Assembly: GCF_900116755.1 (NCBI RefSeq)
Contig: NZ_FPBY01000003.1
Location: 1 to 54,614, forward strand
Reading direction: 5' to 3'
DNA: 54,614 bases
Source of the DNA: Clostridium sp. DSM 8431
GTDB taxonomy: Bacteria > Bacillota > Clostridia > Clostridiales > Clostridiaceae
Positions within the stretch are counted from its first letter, which is position 1. Every line of letters starts with the position of its first letter. The notes beneath the pieces are model-generated. The model was given only the letters and a program-made list of their open reading frames with translations, had not been told where the DNA came from and made no database searches. Made by a program: the position numbers and the translations under genes. This document shows positions 47,651 to 54,614 of the stretch, piece by piece.

Positions 47651-49144
47651 CTATTCACTAAGCATCTCCTGCATAAATTTAGGTATTTCTTCTATAATGT
47701 CTCTAGCCGTTACTACATATCTACTTTCTGATAGCTTATCGCCAATAGCACCATGAATATAAGCTCCTAAAATAGTAGCATTAAAAAGATCTATTCCTTG
47801 TGAAACCAATCCTCCTATTATTCCAGTTAAACAATCACCCATTCCTCCTGATGCCATCTTACTATTTCCAGTATTATTCACAAATACTTCTCTACCATTT
47901 GAAATAACAGTGTTATACCCTTTTAAAAGCATAACTAAACCATTATCTGCATATTCCCTACATGCATCTATTCTACTGCTTTCAATTTCTTTAATTGTTT
48001 TATTAGTAAGTCTAGACATCTCTCCTAAATGTGGAGTAAATATTGTTCTTCCTTTTAATTTATTTAAAAGTTCTTTATCTTCACTTACTATATTTAATGC
48101 ATCTGCATCTAAAATCATCGAACACTTACTCTCATTTATAAACTTATATAGCATATCTTTATTAGCCTTATTTTTACTTAATCCAGGGCCACAAATAATA
48201 ACATCTGCTTCATTAATAAGCTTATTTATCTTTTCCTCTTCAGAGTAATTAACAGTCATTGCTTCAATAAGTTTAGATGATAATATTGGCTGAATTTCTT
48301 TTTCTACTACTAATGATACTAATCCTGCCCCTGCTTTTATTGCTGATTCTGTTGTTATATAAGATGCACCTGTCATTCCATTACTTCCAGACAATATAAG
48401 TGTTCTTCCATAACTACCTTTGTGACCATATATCCCTCTACTTGGAATCATATTTTTATAATCTTCTTTAGATAATATTCTTACATTGTCAGAATTCTTT
48501 TCTTTTACTACTTCTGGAATACCTATTTGAACAATATGAGTTTCACCTAAATATTCTTTTGCTCTTAAATTAAAGTATCCCTTTTTTAGGACCTCAACTA
48601 CAAAAGTCTCATTTGCCTTTATTGCTACTCCCATAACTTGCCCATTATCCGCATTTAATCCAGTAGGATTATCTACAGATACTATATATTTAGCATACTT
48701 ATTAATTATAGTAATTAAATCATACATTGTACCCGTAATATTTCGATTTAATCCTATTCCCATAATACAATCTAATACAACATCTGCCTTTTCAATATCT
48801 AAACATACTTTAGAAGTTATTTTCTCCTCAATAACTTCAATACTCACACCCATATTTTTTAAAATATTATAATTAATCAAAAACTCTTTACTAGCTTTTT
48901 TTAGATTTCCAATTATATATACTCTTATACCTTTATTTGACAAGAAAAGCTTTCTTGCAATCGCTAATCCATCACCACCATTATTTCCTACACCACAAAA
49001 AAAGAGAAAAGCCTTTCCCTTATGTACTATACCATTAAAAATATCTTGAGCAGCATTCTCCATAAGAACTATTCCTGGCACTCCTATTTTTTCTATAGTC
49101 TCTCTATCTATACTTTTTCCTTGTTTAACACTCATAATTTCCAT
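47651..49144 (-). CDS. nnrD: Bifunctional NAD(P)H-hydrate epimerase / ADP-dependent dehydratase
   Basis: The 497-residue protein repairs hydrated NADH and NADPH. The N-terminal domain (to about 210) is YjeF_N/NnrE epimerase (GVGNNGGDGLAIARKL, DCIMGIG, SVDNPTGLNADNG). The C-terminal domain is the NnrD dehydratase (HKGSYGRTLILSGSNGMTGA, ICGPGLSKN, TPHLGEMSRL, SGGMGDCLTG). The gene follows acpS with no gap, and GAGGTG precedes its ATG. Confidence 0.95.
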   Translation of the reverse strand: MEIMSVKQGKSIDRETIEKIGVPGIVLMENAAQDIFNGIVHKGKAFLFFCGVGNNGGDGLAIARKLFLSNKGIRVYIIGNLKKASKEFLINYNILKNMGVSIEVIEEKITSKVCLDIEKADVVLDCIMGIGLNRNITGTMYDLITIINKYAKYIVSVDNPTGLNADNGQVMGVAIKANETFVVEVLKKGYFNLRAKEYLGETHIVQIGIPEVVKEKNSDNVRILSKEDYKNMIPSRGIYGHKGSYGRTLILSGSNGMTGASYITTESAIKAGAGLVSLVVEKEIQPILSSKLIEAMTVNYSEEEKINKLINEADVIICGPGLSKNKANKDMLYKFINESKCSMILDADALNIVSEDKELLNKLKGRTIFTPHLGEMSRLTNKTIKEIESSRIDACREYADNGLVMLLKGYNTVISNGREVFVNNTGNSKMASGGMGDCLTGIIGGLVSQGIDLFNATILGAYIHGAIGDKLSESRYVVTARDIIEEIPKFMQEMLSE

Positions 49145-49522
49145 TTAATTCACCTCTTCGATTACAACAAACGAAATAGCATTTTCTTTAGTATGCGAAA
49201 TAGTAACGTGTATTTTGTAGTTATTTAATTTAAATAATTCTTCTATTTTGTTGCTTAATTTTATAATTGGCATACCAATCTCTGTATGATTAACTTCTAT
49301 ATCTTTTAATCCAAATCCTCTTACTCCACTTCCTAATGCTTTACTTACTGCTTCTTTTGCTGCAAAAATTCCTGATGCACTTTCATACTTATGTTTACCT
49401 TTAGATGAAAAATGCTCTATTTCATTTTCAGTATACACCCCATTAATAAAACTAGGAGTCCTATTTATTGCTCTTTCTATTCTTTCTACTTCAACTATAT
49501 CTGTTCCTATACCAATTATCAT
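49145..49522 (-). CDS. acpS: Holo-[acyl-carrier-protein] synthase
   Basis: The 125-residue protein transfers phosphopantetheine from CoA to the acyl carrier protein. Mg-binding Asp8 is in IGTDIVEVERI and Glu57 in FAAKEAVSKALG. The length is normal. GGGAGGAG precedes the ATG. It starts the acpS-nnrD-(LolA-like) run, which matches the Bacillus ydcB-ydcC order apart from the inserted nnrD. Confidence 0.97.
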   Translation of the reverse strand: MIIGIGTDIVEVERIERAINRTPSFINGVYTENEIEHFSSKGKHKYESASGIFAAKEAVSKALGSGVRGFGLKDIEVNHTEIGMPIIKLSNKIEELFKLNNYKIHVTISHTKENAISFVVIEEVN

Positions 49523-49552
49523 TATACTCCTCCCTTGTTTATCTAAGTTTTT

Positions 49553-49843
49553 TTAAGATACATATTTATCTATATAATCACTTAAAATATCCTGTAAGTG
49601 AATTGGAGATACCTCATTTCTCCATAATAAATTTATTATTTCATCCATTCTATCTTGATCTGAAGATATATTTTTAATTTGACTTTTCACAATTTTTATT
49701 ATGCTTCCTTGTGATTTATCTTCTCTTTTGGCCTCAATACCATACTCAATAATGTTTTCTTCATATTGTTTAGTTATCTGATAGGTGTATATTCTCTCAA
49801 TACCTTCAGAATACTTTGTCCTAACACTCTTTTCTTCTATCAT
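49553..49843 (-). CDS. DUF6514-like small protein
   Basis: The 96-residue protein begins with a charged stretch and a pattern YTYQITKQYEENIIEYGIEA that resembles short clostridial proteins of the DUF6514 type; the assignment is from memory and tentative. It has no membrane segment and no cysteine. AGGGGGG precedes the ATG, and a promoter lies upstream at 49885-49914. It is 30 bases ahead of acpS on the same strand, so it may share a transcript with acpS, nnrD and the LolA-like gene. Confidence 0.6.
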   Translation of the reverse strand: MIEEKSVRTKYSEGIERIYTYQITKQYEENIIEYGIEAKREDKSQGSIIKIVKSQIKNISSDQDRMDEIINLLWRNEVSPIHLQDILSDYIDKYVS

Positions 49844-49884
49844 TTTATCCCCCCTATAGATTCTACCCTTTTATGAATTCTATC

Positions 49885-49914
49885 TTATCACAGTCATTAT
49901 CAAAACATTGTCAA
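49885..49914 (-). promoter_or_regulatory. Probable promoter of the DUF6514-like/acpS operon
   Basis: TTGACA (49909-49914) and TGATAA (49885-49890) are spaced 18 bases apart, about 42 bases before the ATG. The -10 box is imperfect. Confidence 0.55.
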
Positions 49915-50052
49915 AGCATGTCCAGTAATCACAAGAAATATTGTTTATTTACTGACATAAAAAAACTCAATATACCTTTTATCTGTATTTTTTGTTTATT
50001 TTTATATGAGAAATCAAAAGGTCTGTCGACATATAGTACTTTTTTAATATTT

Positions 50053-50082
50053 AAAAAGGCAAGTTCTAAGACTTGCCTTTTT
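50053..50082 (-). terminator. Terminator after ssb
   Basis: AAAAAGGCAAGT and ACTTGCCTTTTT form a perfect 12-bp stem with a 6-nt loop, with T runs in both directions. It lies 112 bases after the ssb stop. Confidence 0.9.
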
Positions 50083-50193
50083 CCCCATAAATTCAATATA
50101 CCATAGTTGATTAATGAATACGTTATCATCTATATACTTATTATAACACATTTGTATAAAATATCAACTTCTATGTTATCTTTTCCAAAAATT

Positions 50194-50550
50194 TTATTGC
50201 ACAGTCCTATTATTCTCGTCTGAAAACTCTTTATTACCTCCTAAGAATTTAAAATCTTCCGCTACTACTTCTGCTATATATTTTTTATTTCCATCTTTAT
50301 CTTCGTAGCTTCCAGTTCTTAATCTTCCGCTTAAAGTTAAGGAACTACCTTTTTTTAAGTACTTGCATATAATCTCTGCCTTTTTACCCCATACTGTTAC
50401 TGGAATCAAGTCTGATTTTCTAGTTCCATCTGCAGATTTAAAGTTTCTCTCTACTGCAACAATAAATCTTGTAAAAACTTTTTCTCCTGATTCAGTTGTT
50501 CTAAGTTCAGGGTCTCTTATAAGCCTTCCTAATAATATTATTTTATTCAT
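50194..50550 (-). CDS. ssb: Single-stranded DNA-binding protein, short form
   Basis: The 118-residue protein is an SSB OB-fold (MNKIILLGRLIRDPELR, LIPVTVWGKKAEIICKYLKKG, LSGRLRTGSYEDKDGNKKY). It ends soon after the fold in SDENNRTVQ. The linker and acidic DDDIPF-type tip, which recruit repair and replication partners, are absent. It is thus more like the accessory SsbB than the main SsbA. AGGAGGTG precedes the ATG. It is downstream of yihY and the DinG-like helicase. Confidence 0.92.
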   Translation of the reverse strand: MNKIILLGRLIRDPELRTTESGEKVFTRFIVAVERNFKSADGTRKSDLIPVTVWGKKAEIICKYLKKGSSLTLSGRLRTGSYEDKDGNKKYIAEVVAEDFKFLGGNKEFSDENNRTVQ

Positions 50551-50619
50551 ATCAACACCTCCTGAATATCTTCATTCATTAAGTGTTGACATGACTTTTA
50601 TATATTATTCAATAAAAAG

Positions 50620-51435
50620 TTATTTTTTGGCTTTATCTTTACTAATTTGTACTACCGAATTTATTTCTACTCCTAGCATAAATATTATGGACATTAGAAA
50701 TAGCCAAATCATAAGTATGAAAACAGCAGCTAAACTCCCATAAAATCTAGAATAATTACTATAATTATTAATATAGAAAGAAAATCCTATTGATACTATT
50801 AACCATCCTATAGTTGAAAAAATAGCACCTGGAAATACATATCTCCACTTAACTTTTTCTGCAGGGCTATATCTATAAATAGTAGCTGATATTAATATGA
50901 ATACAAAAATAATTACAACATATCTAAGAATATTCCAAACCGTTCTCACAATATCCGGAAAAGGAAGGTAAGCTATTAAATTATCGCTTATAACATCTCC
51001 AAAAACCAATAAACTCAATGATAATAATATAGTAGCGGCTAATGCTATTATGCTAAAGAATGCCATGATAGCTCTATTTATATAACTTCTCTGTTCATTT
51101 AATTCATAAGCTTTATTTACTCCTTTTATTACTGCTCTAAATCCAGATGATGCTGTCCATATAGCTAATAGTACAGATGCTCCTAATAATCCTGTGTTCT
51201 GTGATCTTACAACTTCTAAGACTATAGTTTCTGTAAGCTCAAAAACTGACGTTGGTAACACTGTGCTAAGTACTTCTAAAACTGCATTACCATCTAAATG
51301 CATAAACCCTATTAATGTAAATAAAAACATTAAGAATGGAAAAAATGATAACATTAGATAATATGCTAACTGTGATGCCAGTGCAAAAATATCATCTTTT
51401 TTTACTTTTACTATAAGATGTATTAATAATTCCAT
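50620..51435 (-). CDS. YihY/BrkB-family membrane protein
   Basis: The 271-residue protein has about six membrane segments and the family blocks LASQLAYYLMLSFFPFLMFL, GLLGASVLLAIWTASSGFRAVIKGVNKAY and FYGSLAAVFILMIWLFLMSIIFMLGVEINSV. The old name RNase BN was withdrawn; the function is unknown. I start at the ATG 51433-51435, because AAGGAGA lies 9 bases before it and an ATG 24 bases further upstream precedes that site. Confidence 0.92.
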   Translation of the reverse strand: MELLIHLIVKVKKDDIFALASQLAYYLMLSFFPFLMFLFTLIGFMHLDGNAVLEVLSTVLPTSVFELTETIVLEVVRSQNTGLLGASVLLAIWTASSGFRAVIKGVNKAYELNEQRSYINRAIMAFFSIIALAATILLSLSLLVFGDVISDNLIAYLPFPDIVRTVWNILRYVVIIFVFILISATIYRYSPAEKVKWRYVFPGAIFSTIGWLIVSIGFSFYINNYSNYSRFYGSLAAVFILMIWLFLMSIIFMLGVEINSVVQISKDKAKK

Positions 51436-51519
51436 TTCAGATATTCTCCTTCTTCTCATATTGCCTAAAGAAAATAAGTTTTCTGTTTAATTATATATTA
51501 ATTTTGCCTAGCTAACATC

Positions 51520-53808
51520 CTATTTAATAATATTTATAGGTTTCCATATTTCAGGTAATAAATCAAAATATCTTTTTTCCACATACCTATCATCAATTAG
51601 AAGTAACTTTCCTTTATCACATTCTGTTCTTATTACTCTACCTGCTGCTTGCAAAACTTTATTAATGCCAGGATAAATATATGCAATATTTTCTTCCTCT
51701 TCCCCAAAATGTTCTCTTATTATTTGCCCCTCAATAGATACTTTAGGATATCCAACACCAATAATAATAACTCCTATTAAATCTTCACCTGGAAGGTCTA
51801 TTCCCTCTGAAAAACTTCCTCCCATCACACAAAATCCAGTAATATTTTCTTTAGTCTTAAATTCATTAATAAACCTTTCTTGGCTTTCAACTGTCATATT
51901 AGCCTCTTGAGATAAAATACTATCTATCATATTATTTTCTTCTATATATTCTTGAACCTTTTTCATATATTCATATGAAGGAAAGAATACCATCCAATTA
52001 CCTTTATTGCTTAATATAAATTTACTTATTACCTGACATATTTCAGGAATAGTTTTATCTCTAAACTTATATCTTGTATTAGCTTTATACAAAGATACTT
52101 TAAAGTTTTCTTTTGGAAATGGTGATTTTAAAGTCAATCTATAATCATCTTCTTTTCCTCCTAAAATATTTATGAAATATCTAAAGGGAGACATAGTAGC
52201 TGAAAATAATACAGAAGCTCTAAACTTATCCATTGTAGACTTCAACTTTTTTGATGGATTAGCACAAAATAGAGATATTTTAACTTCATCTTTTGTACTC
52301 TCTATATATGTATAGTAATCATCATCATATAATTCTGAAATTCCTAAAAAGTTATTAATATCAAAATATATATCTAAAAGTTTATTATTAAAGTTGTTAT
52401 CTTTCTTTTCGCTTAAACTTTTATCTATTTCTCTTGCCATTACTCTTAATTCTTTACACAACTCCTTTGGTACTTCTCTATAATATGAATACTTCTCATT
52501 TTTTTCTTCAGAATAAAGTCTTTCCTCTACAAATAATTTATTAATCTTATTTGTGATTCTATAAAGTTTTGGAGCTATGCCTTTAAGCTCTTTTTTTAAA
52601 TCCATAAATTTTCTTTTAGATAAACTAGAACTATAGCTAGCCCTGCTTCTTTCTACTAAATTATGAGCTTCATCTATTAGCAATATAATATTGTCAGCAT
52701 AATCAACAACTCTTCTTAAAGATACTCTTGGATCAAATATATAATTGTAATCACAAATTACTATATCGCACCATTCTATTAAATCTAAAGATAATTCAAA
52801 GGCACAAATCTTATATTTCTTAGCATAATCAATTATCTTTTCTGTAGAAAACTCGTGTTCATTACTTACTATCTCCAAAATAGATTTTTTTAATTTGTCA
52901 TAGTATAAATTGGCATATTCACATTCTTCAGCATTACAATTCACACAATCATTTAAACATATTTTTTCCTTTGCATTTAAAGTAATACTTTTTGCTTTAA
53001 GTCCCTCTTCCTTTAAAATTTTTATTGTCTGCTCTGCCACACCCTTATTTGCACCTTTAGATGTTAAATAAAAAATTTTCTCTCCAAGCTCTTCTCCTAA
53101 AGCTTTAATACTTGGAAATATAGTTGAAATAGTTTTTCCAGTACCAGTAGGTGCTTGAATAAATATTTTTTCTTTTTCTCTAATAGTTCCATAGCAAGAC
53201 TTTATAAAGGATAATTGTCCCTCTCTATATTCATTAAAAGGAAATTTAAGATTTTTTATACTCCTATTACGAAGTATTCTATTATTAACTTGAGTCTCTA
53301 CATAAATTTTATAATAATTGATAAGTTCCCACATATAATCTTCTAACTCTTCTTTAGAGTACTTTTTCAAAAATGATTTTACTTCATTACTTTCAAGATT
53401 ATAATAAGTTAATTGAACATATACTACATTTAAATTTCTTTCTTTAGAAATCATATAAGCATATATTTTTCCCTGACTCCAATGCATAATATTAAAGTCA
53501 TCATATATTGCACTTAATGTAACATATGTTGATTTAATTTCTTCAACTATTACCTTATCATTATCTATTATTATCCCATCACATCTTCCTTCTATATTTA
53601 ATAAAAAGGTTCCTACATCTATGGTTGTTTGTAAATAAACTTCTTTTTCATAATTTTTAAATATTTCTTCATTATTTTTTTGAAGTTTTTGATGGGCTCT
53701 TACCCCTTCAATTGCTCTTGCATTTGTTTTAAAAGTATTATCTAAACTTCCACTTTTTAATGTAAGTTCAACAAATTCTCTAACTGACTTTTTAATCTCT
53801 ATCTTCAC
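51520..53808 (-). CDS. DinG/XPD-like iron-sulfur helicase with N-terminal PD-(D/E)XK domain
   Basis: The 762-residue protein begins with a Cas4-like nuclease fold: Asp77 in GRCDGIII, Glu90 and Lys92 in EEIKS form a PD-(D/E)XK triad, followed by a Gln-Tyr-type block (SQGKIYAYM). From about residue 195 it is a superfamily 2 XPD/DinG helicase: Walker A APTGTGKT (219-226), cysteines at about 284, 288, 291 and 296 for an iron-sulfur cluster, LLIDEAHN, and C-terminal motifs (FSATMSPFR, GGSFSEGIDLPGE, QAAGRVIR). It should unwind DNA 5' to 3', with possible cutting. The start is GTG. Confidence 0.9.
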   Translation of the reverse strand: MKIEIKKSVREFVELTLKSGSLDNTFKTNARAIEGVRAHQKLQKNNEEIFKNYEKEVYLQTTIDVGTFLLNIEGRCDGIIIDNDKVIVEEIKSTYVTLSAIYDDFNIMHWSQGKIYAYMISKERNLNVVYVQLTYYNLESNEVKSFLKKYSKEELEDYMWELINYYKIYVETQVNNRILRNRSIKNLKFPFNEYREGQLSFIKSCYGTIREKEKIFIQAPTGTGKTISTIFPSIKALGEELGEKIFYLTSKGANKGVAEQTIKILKEEGLKAKSITLNAKEKICLNDCVNCNAEECEYANLYYDKLKKSILEIVSNEHEFSTEKIIDYAKKYKICAFELSLDLIEWCDIVICDYNYIFDPRVSLRRVVDYADNIILLIDEAHNLVERSRASYSSSLSKRKFMDLKKELKGIAPKLYRITNKINKLFVEERLYSEEKNEKYSYYREVPKELCKELRVMAREIDKSLSEKKDNNFNNKLLDIYFDINNFLGISELYDDDYYTYIESTKDEVKISLFCANPSKKLKSTMDKFRASVLFSATMSPFRYFINILGGKEDDYRLTLKSPFPKENFKVSLYKANTRYKFRDKTIPEICQVISKFILSNKGNWMVFFPSYEYMKKVQEYIEENNMIDSILSQEANMTVESQERFINEFKTKENITGFCVMGGSFSEGIDLPGEDLIGVIIIGVGYPKVSIEGQIIREHFGEEEENIAYIYPGINKVLQAAGRVIRTECDKGKLLLIDDRYVEKRYFDLLPEIWKPINIIK

Positions 53809-53860
53809 AAAAAATCACCCTAATTCTGTAATTGTAAAATTTTCATTTTTAAACATTAAA

Positions 53861-53885
53861 AATAGGAGAAAAAATTTCTCCTATT
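53861..53885 (-). terminator. Terminator overlapping the DUF1836 gene stop
   Basis: AATAGGAGAAA and TTTCTCCTATT form an 11-bp stem with a tiny loop, followed by TTTTTAA on the minus strand. The stem includes the stop codon of the upstream gene (53881-53883). Confidence 0.75.
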
Positions 53886-54471
53886 CAACATTATACTCAT
53901 TTGCAATTTTTTGTACTAATTTTTTGATGGCACTAGCTTGTGCTATTAATGAAATAACACTAACAAACACTCTAATTCTATCTTCATCTTTTTCATCTAA
54001 CTTTAAATTACCCATTATACCATCAAGTTTACATTCATCAACTAGCGGTTTTCCCAATATAGAATCATAACTTTCTTCCTGAATTTCTGTGAAAATTTTA
54101 TAAGCAGTTTCCCATGATATTATATCGTCATTTCTATCATTTATTTCATTAAATGCAAGGCTAAAAACTTTTCTAATTTCTTCCGTTGTAAGTACTGGTC
54201 TCATATAACTTAATAATATAAGCTGTACTAAATGTAGCTTTGTATAACCTCTCTTTTTTCCATCCTCAGGTCTAGTTATTACTTCACTCTTAATATAGTT
54301 CTGTACTATATTATTCGTATACTTTTCATCTGTAAACTTATCATTTAAAAAGTCTATTACCTGAGAAAGAAATAAATCATATTGTGGCAAATCGCTATAT
54401 GGAATCATGTTATTTTCGGATATTTCTTTAGCCAAACTTTTTATGTAGTCAATATTAAGCTTATCACCCAT
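53881..54471 (-). CDS. DUF1836-domain protein
   Basis: The 196-residue protein resembles DUF1836 proteins, with a MerR-like helix-turn-helix region around residues 60-110 (ITRPEDGKKRGYTKLHLVQLILLSYMRPVLTTEEI) and a helical C-terminal half. The function is unknown; DNA binding is likely from the fold. GAAGGTGG precedes the ATG, and a good promoter lies upstream. Its stop codon sits in its terminator stem. Confidence 0.82.
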   Translation of the reverse strand: MGDKLNIDYIKSLAKEISENNMIPYSDLPQYDLFLSQVIDFLNDKFTDEKYTNNIVQNYIKSEVITRPEDGKKRGYTKLHLVQLILLSYMRPVLTTEEIRKVFSLAFNEINDRNDDIISWETAYKIFTEIQEESYDSILGKPLVDECKLDGIMGNLKLDEKDEDRIRVFVSVISLIAQASAIKKLVQKIANEYNVE

Positions 54472-54503
54472 ACAAATTCCACCTTCATTATTATTTTGAT
54501 TAT

Positions 54504-54532
54504 ATTATATAGTATACGAAAACTTATTACAA
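54504..54532 (-). promoter_or_regulatory. Sigma-A-type promoter of the DUF1836 gene
   Basis: TTGTAA (54527-54532), a 17-base spacer and TATAAT (54504-54509), about 33 bases before the ATG. The bases after 54532 to the window end show no gene. Confidence 0.72.
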
Positions 54533-54614
54533 GTTATTTTATCCATTTTTGTATTTTCCTATTGATAATTTTTCATATTTATAGTATATTTGTTCTAAAG
54601 AATAGTATTTTTTC

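Noticed and set aside
49929-50129. 66-codon minus-strand frame between ssb and the DUF6514-like gene
   Set aside because: It has no ribosome site, crosses the ssb terminator stem and shows no recognisable protein pattern.

Overview
The window is a low-GC, almost entirely minus-strand stretch of chromosome from a member of Clostridium sensu stricto or a close anaerobic Firmicute. The evidence is the strong AT bias, near-consensus GGAGG ribosome sites, a WhiA/YvcK/RapZ cluster, the dnaE-pfkA-pyk order, a transketolase split into two genes, SpoVE/FtsW-type proteins, an FMN riboswitch and an acpS-nnrD-(LolA-like)-ndoAI-ndoA locus. I cannot fix the species. I see no rRNA, tRNA, CRISPR array, intact insertion sequence or prophage.

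Layout. 1-2200: a decayed repeat, a broken TIM-barrel gene fragment, sfsA, an intergenic cluster of eight DnaA-box-like sequences, and a membrane-anchored amidase. 2300-8500: a cation-efflux transporter and a glycogen/maltodextrin group (glgP, a PucR/CdaR-type regulator, malQ). 8600-12400: a riboflavin operon ribD-ribE-ribBA-ribH behind an FMN riboswitch, with the plus-strand ytxH-DUF948 pair divergent from it. 13000-16300: a small gene overlapping the DUF948 tail in antisense, an RlmD-type rRNA methylase and a GntR/HutC regulator. 16900-26700: glycolytic pfkA-pyk, dnaE, whiA, yvcK, rapZ. 26900-42200: murB, uvrC, a PBP-SEDS-FHA wall-synthesis operon, uvrBA with a candidate LexA box, and a MinJ-like/ctpA/ftsXE division group. 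42300-46000: two tandem YitT transporters and the split transketolase. 46100-50000: EndoA toxin with a shortened antitoxin, a LolA/GerS-like protein, nnrD/nnrE, acpS and a DUF6514-like gene. 50100-54500: a short SSB, a YihY/BrkB membrane protein, a DinG/XPD-type helicase with an N-terminal nuclease-like domain, and a DUF1836 protein.

Most of the window is housekeeping in conserved order. The parts that deserve attention lie between and around genes: the DnaA-box cluster at 1138-1437, the two diverged copies of an unclassified repeat (29-130 and 16747-16868), the ndoAI antitoxin that has lost most of its ribbon-helix-helix region and sits where alr is usually found, a perfect-consensus toxin-operon promoter flanked by an inverted repeat, and the antisense-overlapping small gene at 13005-13400. 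Where an internal Shine-Dalgarno sequence showed that the longest reading frame starts too early, I moved the start and say so in the entry.
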